A stretch of DNA of 64,000 nt from Styela clava (lineage: Eukaryota > Chordata > Ascidiacea > Stolidobranchia > Styelidae): the NCBI RefSeq assembly GCF_964204865.1, contig NC_135250.1, forward strand, positions 11,160,001 through 11,224,000. Direction: 5' to 3'. The translations under genes and the position numbers were made by a program. The notes under the pieces were generated by a model. The model searched no databases, was not told the origin of the DNA, and worked only from the letters and a program-made list of their open reading frames with translations. This document shows, in pieces, positions 32,901-42,890 of the stretch. How positions within the stretch are numbered: the stretch's first letter is position 1; every line of letters begins with the position of its first letter.

Positions 32901-33175
32901 AATTACCAGAAAAGAGTTAAAAAAATTTTACCAGACTAAATCTGAGATGTTAAAATCGATGTTATTAAAAACAACCGAAGATATATCAGGAATGTTTGAT
33001 AGCAAATTCCATGGAGCCCACTAATGAATATACTGTGTGCAAATCCCAAAGTACCAAATAAAGCTGCCATGCAAGCTTGTAGAAAACACTAATTTCATTC
33101 TTATGAAAGAATGTTGACACAAAAAATTAGCATTTACCTACTTACCCAAGAGTTTTGCCTTACTATGTCCCACAT
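23974..33175 (-). CDS. Single-pass membrane pseudokinase, PXK/SLOB-like (13 exons)
   Basis: Assembled by eye from short exons (minus strand, 5' to 3'): 33146-33175, 32788-32855, 32044-32129, 31461-31544, 29627-29707, 29143-29248, 28214-28343, 26998-27147, 26469-26610, 25790-25950, 25188-25292, 24308-24399, 23974-24040. Phases agree throughout, giving 433 residues. Residues 11-32 form one transmembrane helix followed by RKK, so the rest is probably cytosolic. A kinase-like fold spans about 115-385: GKCILKISC (possible beta-3 Lys 124), LLVLNEYKSRGSM (hinge region), WLHARNVFIDQGVCKLSG where HRD has become LHARN and DFG has become LSG, then VGQIVFEMATGFP and the helix ending IHHPFF. The pattern resembles PXK and slowpoke-binding protein. 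Loss of both catalytic Asp motifs predicts a pseudokinase. There is no PX domain; a membrane anchor stands in its place. The last exon's acceptor and the exon 5 donor (GTTAGT) are the weakest calls. Confidence 0.8.
25385..25675 (-). repeat. SINE copy (tRNA-headed family), diverged
   Basis: In a pseudokinase intron. Read on the minus strand it runs from a head with CTAAGCGTTAGGAATA-like bases through a box B-like GGTTCGAC to the TTCGCCATATGATTAAGC tail. Diverged from the full-length copy at 53467. Confidence 0.75.
26071..26385 (+). repeat. SINE copy (tRNA-headed family), near full length
   Basis: Head GGCGGTGTGG, CTAAGCGTTAGGAATAC, CTCGCCATCCCACCTCTG; body GTGGTTCGCCA; tail GATAAATATGCATATCCTATCC. 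In a pseudokinase intron, opposite in orientation to the gene. Confidence 0.8.
29791..30064 (-). repeat. SINE copy (tRNA-headed family)
   Basis: Minus-strand copy in a pseudokinase intron. Head at the high-coordinate end (GGCGGTGTGGCTCATCGTGC), tail at the low end (ATATGTAAAAATCCCATCCTA). Confidence 0.8.
30329..31225. mobile_element. hAT-type non-autonomous element, second CAGGGGTGGGCAACC copy
   Basis: Ends TAGGGGTGGGCAACC and GTTGCCCACCCCTG, flanked by GTTTAAGG (30321-30328) and GTTTGAGG (31226-31233), an 8-bp duplication with one mismatch. Reverse-complement relative of 10024-11069 and without the nested MITE. Lies in a pseudokinase intron. Confidence 0.88.
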
Positions 33176-33864
33176 AAATTTGCTTTGTAGTAAAATGCAA
33201 TATGCTTTTCCGAATAGATAGAAACATCAAAGAAATGAAGAGGCATAATATAATGTTAGAAATAAAATAATTAAAACATAAAAAGAATTTCGTTACAATA
33301 CATCAAACAAGGTTTATAAATTAATCACATTTCACCGTTTTCTGTTGAAAAATCGTTCACACAAAACAAGAAAAAGAGAGCGCAATACCAATAGTAAGAT
33401 TATTCAAATGAAATACAAAACCCCAAAGTTTTTTGAAAAGATTTGCATTACAAATATTGTAATAAACATAAAATGCATAAAACACCGAAAGGATGGGAAA
33501 TATGATCAAAAGTATTCTGTTTGAACAGAGCTAACATGAGATGTAAGGTTTTGCATTGAGCTACTTCACGCTTTTCAATTGACTATATATAATAAACATC
33601 CTCTATTGGAACATTATATATCAGTGAATGCAACTCCTGAAGAAAATAAATTTGAAGCAGAATTTTTTTAAAGCAAAATATTTATTAACCTTTTTATTAG
33701 GCCTTTTTATTTTATTTTATTACAATTCAGAAGAATTTACTATAGGCTACTAGAGTCAAATCCTAATCTTTCTCTATCAACTAACCTTTAGTAATCCGTA
33801 ACAATGTGCGATAAACAACTTGCTCTCAATAATAAATGAGTTGCGTATATACAATATGAATATT
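33176..33864. other. Upstream region of the pseudokinase gene
   Basis: AT-rich; probably contains the 5' UTR and promoter of the minus-strand pseudokinase gene. In the reading frame a TGA lies upstream of the chosen ATG. No specific element can be named. Confidence 0.4.
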
Positions 33865-34087
33865 GTTGCGAAAGTGTGAGCTGGATCGCACTGTGTGGGT
33901 TCGCAGGTTCGAATCTTGTGGAAAAAATTATATGCGAAAGGATAGCTGGACTCGTCGCCTTTCATGGGGGCATCAAAAACAAGTAACTGGTTAACGCAGT
34001 TATTGTCATACCCGGTGTGGATTGATTACCGAACAAGATACCGTGGTTTGATTGACTATCCTCTCCCATGGAATAAAAATCCTGAAT
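33865..34087 (+). repeat. SINE copy (tRNA-headed family), truncated head
   Basis: Contains the box B-like GGGTTCGCAGGTTCGAATC and the SINE body with a degenerate tail GGAATAAAAATCCTGA. Separates DDA1 from the pseudokinase gene. Confidence 0.75.
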
Positions 34088-34118
34088 TCACAATAACTTT
34101 CATAACATATTTCGATAA

Positions 34119-34490
34119 TTAAGGGTACGAAGATGTAGAAACAGAGGAAGACGGTGACTGGGGTGCTGACATTCGAGGTTGTTTACGAGGTGGACCATCG
34201 GATGACAATACATCAGGATTTTTATTAGAGTCTGTGTCAACATGGTTCATTTCTTCTGAAGAACTTTTCCTTTTTTCAACGTCGCCATTCAATTTTTTAT
34301 CAAGTTGAAGATATAAATATCGCAATAAAATATTACTTCTGTCGGAAACTATTACTTGTTCTACTGGTTGATCTTCCGTAGAAAGATAAGAAGTCAATTT
34401 TTTGGCAGTTTTGCTCGAGTCGGATTTAAAATTTGAAAAATTGTTCGGATTCTGAGAAGGTAAACCTTTCAGCATGCTTTTTCCAGACAT
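34119..34490 (-). CDS. DDA1: DET1- and DDB1-associated protein 1 (single exon)
   Basis: Small core subunit that binds DDB1 in CUL4 (CRL4) ubiquitin ligases (family knowledge). 123 residues, against 102 in human. Conserved block seen: MLKGLPSQNPNNFSNF near the N-terminus, then LTSYLSTEDQPVEQVIV, and the hallmark RSNILLRYLYLQLDKK (human TNILLRYLHQQWDKK). The C-terminal tail is Ser/Pro-rich with the basic PPRKQPRM, matching the human PPRKVART-like tail. The codon before the ATG is a CAG preceded by GACTGTGGTTT, that is, an acceptor abutting the start codon. It lies 106 bases downstream of PIGB on the same strand with no AATAAA between them, suggesting co-transcription. Confidence 0.92.
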   Translation of the reverse strand: MSGKSMLKGLPSQNPNNFSNFKSDSSKTAKKLTSYLSTEDQPVEQVIVSDRSNILLRYLYLQLDKKLNGDVEKRKSSSEEMNHVDTDSNKNPDVLSSDGPPRKQPRMSAPQSPSSSVSTSSYP

Positions 34491-34596
34491 CTGAAACCAC
34501 AGTCTTTTACAATAAATAAATTGCAGTATAATCTAACCTACAAAAATACAAAATGTTGATAAAACACACATGAGAACAATTTTGCAACTGAAGATA
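34491..34596 (-). promoter_or_regulatory. PIGB-DDA1 spacer with acceptor at the DDA1 ATG
   Basis: 106 bases separating the PIGB stop from the DDA1 start. No AATAAA or ATTAAA is visible in sense orientation, and the spacer ends with GTGGTTTCAG directly joined to ATG. This is what a spliced-leader-resolved operon junction would look like. Confidence 0.5.
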
Positions 34597-36225
34597 TTAT
34601 CGAGACGTTTTCTTGCATAGGATGTAAAGAAATCTTCCAGTTCTGCCTTCTGGAACATGAGTATGAAAAGCAGTGGCACAAATATTGTAATTATCCAATG
34701 GGTCATAAGCTTTCAACTTATCATACAATGAATCAAATAACAGAATCCAGTAAGGTCGATCAGCGAGGATTTTTTGACTAAAAATATTATTATCAAGCCA
34801 CTCAATAGGATTACTATGAAACTGATCTGCTTCGTCACTATAATTCTTTATACCAGAAAGATTTGGAGGGCAAGTTAGGAATCTTGTGGTCACATTCAAA
34901 TGAAGATGGGAATATAGTGGTGTAGTATGACATGGCATCAGGTATAAGACGCTTCCAGGACAATTAGAAATGCAATTTTCAGCAAGCAAATCTTTCAATT
35001 TATCAGTTATTTCCAATGGACCTCTTTGATGAATGAGTCCGGTATACAAGGCCACAGGTACATTTGTAATCAATAGAAATATTAACGATGTGTTTCTCAT
35101 TTTTTTTGAAAATGTTGACAAACTAATACCAGAGAAAAGAGACGCTATTGGAACAAGATGAAGAACAAATCTAAATTCCTTGTGTCCAAGAAAACTATAA
35201 ACTAAAACAGTGAATAAGAATAGAGATAACAAACATTTGCATATTTTTAAATTTTCTGTAGATAATTTAGCAGGAAATGTATGTTTCATTACAAAAGCAG
35301 CACCAAAGATGAAAAATATCATTTGAGTGGTAAGGATAGCAGGTATACCTTGAGTGATATACCAATGCCAGGGATGAGTGCCATAATGCACACCCATATC
35401 CTCCATAACATTGAATTTAAAAAAGTTCCATGGCACAAATACGAACTTACCATAATAAAATAAATCAATTAAAGTGGACGTTATCAAGACAAAGAAAGAT
35501 TGGACTACATATGACAGAAATACCATTGCATTGCGGCTTCTAAATATATGCCATAAAGCTAATGGTACCCAAATTACAGCAGCTGTTGGTCTAATTACAG
35601 TAATTAATATAGCGATTAATTGATAAATTGCTACTTTGCTAAGATACCAGTGGGCAGTATTCCAAGGATAATAATACAATCCAATACATAACAGATTAGT
35701 TTCGAATGTATTTATTATTGTCCTTGTGGAGCAATACCACCAAAACCAGTTTATACAGTTGCATAGAATTCCGTAATTCGCAATTTCATAACCAAAATAA
35801 AGCTTCACAAATTTATAAAGATATACATCACCAATTGCGCTCAAGAAAGCTTGAAACAACCTAGGACCATATATAAGTGTCACAGGATTATCAATGCCAA
35901 GAGAATTTAAAATTTGATATATCCCAGAAAAAATAGCAGGATAAATATAACTTCGTAGTCCATATTTCCATTCCCATGTTAGATATCCATACCCAAAAAC
36001 AGACTTGTAGGCAACTTCTAATGACTGCCAATATTCATCAGGTACAAATGAAGTTCTTACTAAAAATGTATTGATGATACGAAGACAGATCAAAGACAAA
36101 ATAAGGTATTTTTCAGAATCACCAAATTCTTTATCATCAGATCTTATTTTTGTATTTGTTAACTTGTGTTGCGCCTTTATATCAGATTTGCCATCAGTCT
36201 TCTTTCTTTGAGTTAATTTTGACAT
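34597..36225 (-). CDS. PIGB: GPI mannosyltransferase 3 (single exon)
   Basis: Endoplasmic reticulum enzyme that adds the third mannose from dolichol-phosphate-mannose to the GPI-anchor precursor (GT22 family). 542 residues against 554 in human. Seen: hydrophilic Lys-rich N-terminus; luminal catalytic-loop motif SFVPDEYWQSLEVAY; FGYGYLTWEWKYGLRSYIYP; GPRLFQAFLSAIGD; multiple hydrophobic membrane segments; and the family signature GHKEFRFVLHLVP. The start ATG is the first in frame after an upstream stop and gives a normal-length protein. Uninterrupted frame, unlike the multi-exon human gene. Lies immediately upstream of DDA1. Confidence 0.94.
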   Translation of the reverse strand: MSKLTQRKKTDGKSDIKAQHKLTNTKIRSDDKEFGDSEKYLILSLICLRIINTFLVRTSFVPDEYWQSLEVAYKSVFGYGYLTWEWKYGLRSYIYPAIFSGIYQILNSLGIDNPVTLIYGPRLFQAFLSAIGDVYLYKFVKLYFGYEIANYGILCNCINWFWWYCSTRTIINTFETNLLCIGLYYYPWNTAHWYLSKVAIYQLIAILITVIRPTAAVIWVPLALWHIFRSRNAMVFLSYVVQSFFVLITSTLIDLFYYGKFVFVPWNFFKFNVMEDMGVHYGTHPWHWYITQGIPAILTTQMIFFIFGAAFVMKHTFPAKLSTENLKICKCLLSLFLFTVLVYSFLGHKEFRFVLHLVPIASLFSGISLSTFSKKMRNTSLIFLLITNVPVALYTGLIHQRGPLEITDKLKDLLAENCISNCPGSVLYLMPCHTTPLYSHLHLNVTTRFLTCPPNLSGIKNYSDEADQFHSNPIEWLDNNIFSQKILADRPYWILLFDSLYDKLKAYDPLDNYNICATAFHTHVPEGRTGRFLYILCKKTSR

Positions 36226-37279
36226 GCTCGGAAATTTCAGATGTAAAAATTATTAACACCAAATGAATAAAGCTGAAAAAACGAAACGAGAGGTTGAATA
36301 ATGCCCGAATTTGTTTCACTTGTTACAAATTTTACAAAGAAAAAAAATCAACGAAGTACCGGCATGTGTTTCATGATTGAATTCACACAACCATTGTCGA
36401 AATAAGCGACATTATCAACTCAGTATTCCAATGAATGGAAACAATAATCAGCAATACCAAAATGGTCCACTATTCGACTAATGTGAAAAATACCATAGGA
36501 TAGCAGAATTATTCTAAAAATTCTGCTAAATGATAATATAGAAAAAAGGGCAATATGTATATAGAATAAAATATAGAGAAAGATTCTCACAGTCGCAAAG
36601 TGGGAACAAAATAAAAATAATGAAGTTTAAAACAAATTTGGTAGTGAACATACAACTGAAAAGAGTGGTGCATGACTCAAAAAAGACAGAACATTGTAAT
36701 TTTTTTTTAAAGGCCTTATTTTACAGTATTTAAAGTATTAATAGTTAGTTCACTTCGAGTATAGAGCACTGATAAAGACTTTGCTGCATCATCAATATCA
36801 TATTAGATATTTTTAAACAGTTTAGCATTTTCAAAGCCTTCAAAAAGGAAAGAGAGTAGGCTAAAATAGAAAAGATGAGACAGCATATAGTTTTTTGGTA
36901 GTGGATATTGTAGTGTTAGATTGTCAGTCCAGAAGTATTTCTAGAATAAGGAAAAATTCAGAATTGTCTCAAATTTTACATTGGAAAAACTGATTTTGAT
37001 TGTCCCACTCCCAACAATAAAAAAAATATTAGCGAAAAGTATTACCAGTAGTACTATAAAAGTACATATACTAGCCATGCATTGAACAGCAATCATCTCC
37101 TAATCCTATATCTGACTTTGATTTGCAGTTCGTCAGACAATAACATATGCCATTCTGGTTGTCCCATTTGAGGTTGAAGACTGGCTACAGTATTACAATA
37201 ATGATTTTAAAGATTTTAACCAATTGAACACAAATCACAACAAAAAAGTTGAAAGCACAGAAAGTGTATGCTGAGATGA
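36226..37279. other. Intergenic region between PIGB and FBXO22
   Basis: About 1 kb between the PIGB start and the FBXO22 stop, both genes on the minus strand. Likely holds the PIGB promoter and the FBXO22 3' UTR. No repeat or RNA gene recognised. Confidence 0.45.
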
Positions 37280-38557
37280 TTATTTCAACATTACCACTGC
37301 AAAAACAGTGCTTTCTCTTGATATCAGATCACTGTTCTGGTCAAAAAGTTTTTCTTGGTGGCCAATGAGATTTATGAAACCACCAATTTCTCCCATTCCA
37401 TATATTCCCAAGAGCGGAACATTTGGAATCATTTTTCTAAATGCTTCTTGTTCAAGATTACGTGGAACGTCTGCAAAATCATCAGTATCTTCTTCAACGT
37501 ACCATTCTTGAGGATTAGCACGAGAGCAACAAGCTACCATAAAGCCCAAAGTTTGCGAATTACAAGATGCACAATGGCCAAATTTATTTTTGAATTTACA
37601 CATATTTGGGCAGTTGGCACCAAAAGATTTTACAGTTTCCCGTAGCGTTTCTAAACATGCATTTAATTCTTTGATAGTGTCAACATGAGATCCTACCAAA
37701 ACTGATGCAGAACGTACATTTTTACCTTTAAAAGATACTATTACATAATCTTGAATACCATTGGTACTATTGGCTGGTCCATTATCAGGATTAAAAATAA
37801 TTAAAGTTTCGAAAATGCACCCAATAACAACAACCCCACGACAAGCTGCCGGCTTCAGTATATTCTTGTGTAAAGGTGACAAAGATGAATCTTTTGAAAC
37901 TACTGACACAAAAACTAACTTGGTGTCACAATGTTCAAGTTCGTCACCAACAGTTTGAATAAACTTATCATGATCCTCACTTGAATGTTCTTCTTCCAGA
38001 TTGAAATAATTGACAGAAAATAAGTTTGATAAACTCTGTGGAAATGATATATAATTGAAAACATCACTGATATCATCAACAATATTCTCTATTGAAGCTT
38101 TCTCACTATCCACACATACAACACTGTACACTGACCTTAGAGTTAGTAATTTATTCGCAGGTGGAAGCCAATATCGTATCATATTTTCATGATCATAATT
38201 GAAACTATTGATTATACGATCATTTGACATAGAGACAGATATCCCCGCGGTCGGTGCACAATGCCATTCTTTTCTCCACTCAGAAAATTCTTTGTACATA
38301 CTGGAGTTCTTTTCCCATGTCATTTGTCTGTTTGATCTCTTGAATTTTACAGTTTGTTTATCCTCATCACAATTTTTCACATAAGTGATATATTCCACTT
38401 GATTCACACTTTTTCTCCCACGAAGAACATCTGCAGAGCAAGATTTCCATGATTTACAAACTGATTGTAAACGTAATAAATCTCTGGCCGACAAAAAACT
38501 AAATATCCTTTCCAGAACTAATGGTATATTTGTCAAAACATATTCGACTTTTTCCAT
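37280..38557 (-). CDS. FBXO22: F-box only protein 22 (single exon)
   Basis: Substrate adaptor of SCF (SKP1-CUL1) ubiquitin ligases. 425 residues (human about 403). N-terminal F-box at about 8-45 (IPLVLERIFSFLSARDLLRLQSVCKSWK), then a FIST-type sensory domain: AGISVSMSNDR, EHCDTKLVFVSV, the Cys-containing ACRGVVVIGC, and a C-terminal FIST_C part with CLETLRETVKSFGANCPNM, GFMVACCSRA and a closing LLGIYGMGEIGG. The start was set at 38557 (MEKVEYVL) because a strong TTTTTTTTTCAG acceptor ends 14 bases upstream; the 12 codons before it (MLVIFFSEVSYK) run across that acceptor and are probably not translated. Confidence 0.92.
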   Translation of the reverse strand: MEKVEYVLTNIPLVLERIFSFLSARDLLRLQSVCKSWKSCSADVLRGRKSVNQVEYITYVKNCDEDKQTVKFKRSNRQMTWEKNSSMYKEFSEWRKEWHCAPTAGISVSMSNDRIINSFNYDHENMIRYWLPPANKLLTLRSVYSVVCVDSEKASIENIVDDISDVFNYISFPQSLSNLFSVNYFNLEEEHSSEDHDKFIQTVGDELEHCDTKLVFVSVVSKDSSLSPLHKNILKPAACRGVVVIGCIFETLIIFNPDNGPANSTNGIQDYVIVSFKGKNVRSASVLVGSHVDTIKELNACLETLRETVKSFGANCPNMCKFKNKFGHCASCNSQTLGFMVACCSRANPQEWYVEEDTDDFADVPRNLEQEAFRKMIPNVPLLGIYGMGEIGGFINLIGHQEKLFDQNSDLISRESTVFAVVMLK

Positions 38558-38571
38558 TTTATAAGATACTT

Positions 38572-38583
38572 CTGAAAAAAAAA
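38572..38583 (-). promoter_or_regulatory. Acceptor site upstream of FBXO22 ATG
   Basis: TTTTTTTTTCAG on the minus strand, 14 bases before the chosen ATG. A strong splice acceptor serving either a 5'UTR intron or a spliced leader; it decides the start codon. Confidence 0.6.
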
Positions 38584-40028
38584 TAACAAGCATAGGATAT
38601 AGTTACAATTACAAGCATATAAATGAAAATCATTAATAACTCATTTAAAACTAATAATACCAACAGGAGATAATTTTAAACAAATATGGATATGGGATCC
38701 TTGATTCAAGCCCATTTATAAATCACTATCCATTTAGAGTGGAAAAATAAAGTCTAACAAGACATTTCAAAATCCACTTTTCTAAAGCTTAACAAGACCT
38801 GGTGGTATCAAATCAAAACTCTATATCCCAAACATATATCATTATAATTAACTTAGTTGTGAAATCAATTACTAATGTATTAGAAAATTGAACAATACCG
38901 GTAAATGATTTCAGTCAAAACTTGGGCACAAATGAATAAATACAAATATTGTGCCATTTTGGATGTGTTTTGCACGTGCTTTATCAATGAGAAATTAGTG
39001 CCTTTTTAAAGTATATAGATTAATTACGGAAAAATAAATTGCCGCCACACACAAAATATAGTTTTGTTCAACCACAAGTTATCTATATAATAAGAGTTGT
39101 CAATGACAGCAAGTTTCAAATTAATTATATTCGAGGTACAAACATAAGAGTGCGACTCGTTAGAAAATTATCGCTTAGGTGTTCAAATGTTAAACTTACA
39201 CTTAAAAATTTATGTATTTGACAAAAACACGCAGACAAAAAAAATTACAAAATAATCCACCAAGCACTGCAGAAAAGTATAGTCACATTTATTATTAATA
39301 CACCACAATAACCAATGATCCTACACCGACATCGTTTTGCTACAAGGTTTTACAAATGGCCTTCTATTAGGTAATAAGGTTGGTTGAACAGGGAACCCAA
39401 CTTTGTGTTAACCTAGTTGAAAATACACTGCTCCGACTATGAGATGTGGATGAAGACATCTAGCAAATCATTGTCAGATTTCATCATGCTCAACAAAGAC
39501 CATTACTGGCATAAAACAATAATTTTTTAGTAAATTTAGTTATAGATCATTATTTAAGTACCTTATTTAAAGAGATTTCAATTATATCAATTGCAGCTCG
39601 TTAAGGCAGTTTATCATAAATTAGATACTCGGTTGGAAAGTGGCATAAAGTTACATACAGACAATAATGACACAAGGCAAAAATATATATATATTCGCAA
39701 CTATAGTATGAACTAGTATATGAAATAATAAAATCAGCTTTATTCCCATGTGTTGAATTTGTAGTTTCAACAAACGAGAAAAATTACAAGAAATTACTGT
39801 TTCATATAATAGATGAGGAAAGAAGATGAATTAATGGTACAATGGAAATGATATATATTCACAGTAAATTATACATCTAAAAGTACCAAATGAAAGAGAC
39901 TTTATATTTGTTCTCACACCATAAATGTTGCAAACATACTGCGGATAACAATAACAATCAAAGTTAGAGAAAAATCACAACAACAGACCTATGATAACAA
40001 CATGTATCACAGAACAACGGAGAGAATT
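38584..40028. other. Intergenic region, no gene seen
   Basis: AT-rich region between the FBXO22 start and the FBXO8 stop, both minus strand. One TACCGGTA at 38896. No supported gene or mobile element. Confidence 0.45.
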
Positions 40029-41093
40029 CTAGCCTTGATCATCTTTCCATCGTTGTGGAGCAATATGTCCAACCAAATAAATATTATCATACAAATGTCC
40101 TGCAAAATCAGAATCAACCGCCGCAATTGCCTGAATTGGCCCTATATTCTCCTGGGGCATCCCTCTTCTATTTTGTAGTTGAATATTGCCTTGGGCGTGT
40201 TGTCTACTGTATTCCACAACCGCTGAACGAACATTGCGTACAAATTCCCGTTTTGACATTTTATTTTTGACCTGTGGACTAGTCAAATCAACAGAGAGTA
40301 ATATAAGAGAGTAACACAGTATCGCAACAATCTCAGGTACAAGAGCAATATCAGGATTATCGTTGCAAAATCTCACAGCAAACTTATCAATGAGCAAATT
40401 AAGATATTCACCTCTTGAAATCGGAGCATCGACTGCCTGGAAAAATTTTCTCAATGCATTAGGAAGGAACTGATTTTTAAAACTTTGCAACTTCAATAAC
40501 TCATCTAACACGTCATTTCGAGTGTTCAGATATTGACGTACTTTTTGCCAGACTAGTTGATTTGTTCCATGGAAAAACATGGCAATCTCAGAGGCATTAT
40601 CATCGAGGATGTGATTTTCAAAAAGGTATTTCATGCCCCATAAAGGCTCTGCGTTAAATGTGAGACTCCCTTCATCAAGAAGTAGATAAAGCTTTTTAAA
40701 TGACTTCCCTTCATCTTTCCATGACTTGTAGGCCGTACAATAGGCCCACGAATTTTTACAAAGACCTTCCCATAACATCTCATCATTTGCTAAATCAGAC
40801 CAAACACATGCAGCTAGGCATAAATCAGTTGCATTCAAATTTTTTAATACTTCTATTCCAATCTCAGGCGGCAACAAGTACAAATCGGGAAACTTTTCTA
40901 GCACATCTAGTCGACAACCTTTTGAACTATTTCGAAAGTTTCTTGCCCGCCGATGTTTGAAGATTTGCCACAAATATCCAGGTCTGTACAGATGGCTTGT
41001 CCCATTTTGACCGCCGTTGTTTAATCCACTGCGAGAAGGTGATGGAAAGGAACTTCCAACGCCATGGGTTTCACGTGAACTAAGTTGTCCCAT
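40029..41093 (-). CDS. FBXO8: F-box only protein 8, F-box plus Sec7 domain (single exon)
   Basis: F-box protein with a Sec7-type domain, reported in mammals to promote ARF6 ubiquitylation. 354 residues, against 319 in human. Seen: divergent Ser/Gly-rich N-terminus; F-box at about 73-115 (LLPPEIGIEVLKNLNATDLCLAACVW, ANDEMLWEGLCKNSW); RKLY-like KKLYLLLDEGSLTFNAEPLWG; then a Sec7 domain with LNTRNDVLDELL, FKNQFLPNALRKFF, FCNDNPDIALV, and the highly conserved CYSLILLSVDLTSPQVKNKM, KREFVRN, ending GHLYDNIYLVGHIAPQ. An Arg/Gln-rich insertion (about 295-325) before the end is longer than in vertebrates. Starts MGQLSSRE; the human protein also starts MGQ. Confidence 0.94.
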   Translation of the reverse strand: MGQLSSRETHGVGSSFPSPSRSGLNNGGQNGTSHLYRPGYLWQIFKHRRARNFRNSSKGCRLDVLEKFPDLYLLPPEIGIEVLKNLNATDLCLAACVWSDLANDEMLWEGLCKNSWAYCTAYKSWKDEGKSFKKLYLLLDEGSLTFNAEPLWGMKYLFENHILDDNASEIAMFFHGTNQLVWQKVRQYLNTRNDVLDELLKLQSFKNQFLPNALRKFFQAVDAPISRGEYLNLLIDKFAVRFCNDNPDIALVPEIVAILCYSLILLSVDLTSPQVKNKMSKREFVRNVRSAVVEYSRQHAQGNIQLQNRRGMPQENIGPIQAIAAVDSDFAGHLYDNIYLVGHIAPQRWKDDQG

Positions 41094-42034
41094 TGGTGTA
41101 TTAATTAACTAAGTCATTATAATACTGCATAATATATAGATATTCATTTTTAAAAGGATTCAAATAGTTCCATAATCAGTTTTTATTCGCATGATTTTTA
41201 TCTATCATTTTATCGCTTGCTTACTACAGTACTATGCTCACTATGGAGTCGCAATAAAATTTCTCATTATTGTAATTTAAATTGTGGATTCAGCTTATAG
41301 GATACTTGTAGCAGAATTTATTTGTTTGCCAAACCAGAAATCTAAGTTATACCGTACAGTTACCGGTATATCAGTATATGTATATTATAGTATATACCGG
41401 GCCTACATACAAAACATAAAGAATTTAAGTTTTTGATAAATGCAGAAATGATTGGTTAGTAACCATAGGGTCGTTGAGTGAGACAATTGAAGCATGTTAC
41501 CAATGCTGCAATGAAACACAAGTCTACAAGGGTTACAAGTAGACTACATAAATAAAAACAGAAATACTTTTACAGTTTCAATATTCTGATATTAATCAAC
41601 TCTCAACATCTCGCCTTAACTTGTGAACCATGCCCAAATGCAGTACGCTTTCGGTCTTTAATAATTTTGTACCATGAGCAATTTTTCCGCACGACCAACC
41701 GAAATACTGCGATTGCTAGTACCAGTAGTCAGATATCAGGATATTGCGTGTTTGAAAAGCTGACTCGCAGCTGTTTTATTTGCGATACCAGTACCTAATC
41801 TATACTGGTAGTAGTAGATACCTTTTTTGGTAATGAACAATTGATTACGGTATCCTATAACAAAGTGTTTCTAGGGACATTGGACCCATAACCAGAAAAC
41901 GGTACGGAGTAGTACGTTACCCTATTCACAAAAACATAACTAATGCACGAATAAAACCAGACCACAACAAAAGAAAATTGTCGAATATTGCGAAAAACTT
42001 TTGCAAGAATGACCTTTAGCGAGAACGAATTTTG
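41094..42034. other. Upstream region of FBXO8
   Basis: AT-rich sequence with one TACCGGTA palindrome (41361) and several near-matches. No supported gene. Confidence 0.4.
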
Positions 42035-42350
42035 GCACCTCTGATTACTTTACCCTGCGTGGGTTTGCATCCCATACGGCATACGCGCATACGGCAGACG
42101 GGGATAGTTATGTGTGAGAGGATTGCTGGACTTCTCGCCGCCGTAGGGTGACTCACATCTGCACGTAACCACTGGTCGGCAATGGCTTCCTCCACCATCA
42201 AATCCATGCTTCTGAAAACAATTAACTGGCGAACTAATCCCATACCCGACATTGACTGGTAACCTGACGAGAGGCCGTGGTTCGCCATATGATTAAGCCG
42301 CCTTATCGGCTTTCTTCTCCCACGGGATAAATATGTAAATCCTACCTACC
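42035..42350 (+). repeat. SINE copy (tRNA-headed family)
   Basis: Body and tail of the family with a partial head: CTGCGTGGGTTTGCATCCCA, GAGAGGATTGCTGGACT, GAGAGGCCGTGGTTCGCCAT, GGGATAAATATGTAAATCCTA. A short internal duplication of a CATACGGCATACG motif is specific to this copy. Confidence 0.85.
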
Positions 42351-42890
42351 AGCTTAAGTAGGCTGTGTCTCAGCTGTTCAATGCCAATATTTTCCAAATT
42401 ACTCCGAAGCAAAATGAATCGCGGTGGACTCGTAAATATTGATATTATAGACACCTATCCATTGCATAACATTTAATGATAACCTTGCACCTGAACTTCT
42501 TTTCAGGGCTGTGGAATCGTGGCGAAATTTACAATCAAAGAACGCTACGGCGGTATCTCGTTATAAAAACTAGCCACCAATAATTAGGTAGCCTACATAC
42601 GAGAAACGTTATGCAAAAGTGGAAATTAATTATTATTATTTAATTAACAAAAAACGACCTCAACAAAAGACATTAAACCCAATTTAATTCAGAGACTGTT
42701 GCAGAAAAAGTTTCAGTAGTTGGCATTATCTGATTTAACTCGGCGTTCCTTTCTTCATTTTCGTTTGTTAACAATTTTTTTTTTGAATAACACATTTGTC
42801 TCTTTATGACATATGGCTTCAAAGAAATATGTTAGAATGTATCAACTAGATGAGCTCAAATTTGCTCGAGACAAGCGTAGTATTTTATTT

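Noticed and set aside
38558-38593. FBXO22 start at the upstream ATG (38593)
   Set aside because: The 12 extra codons span a strong TTTTTTTTTCAG acceptor, and the F-box begins right after the downstream ATG.
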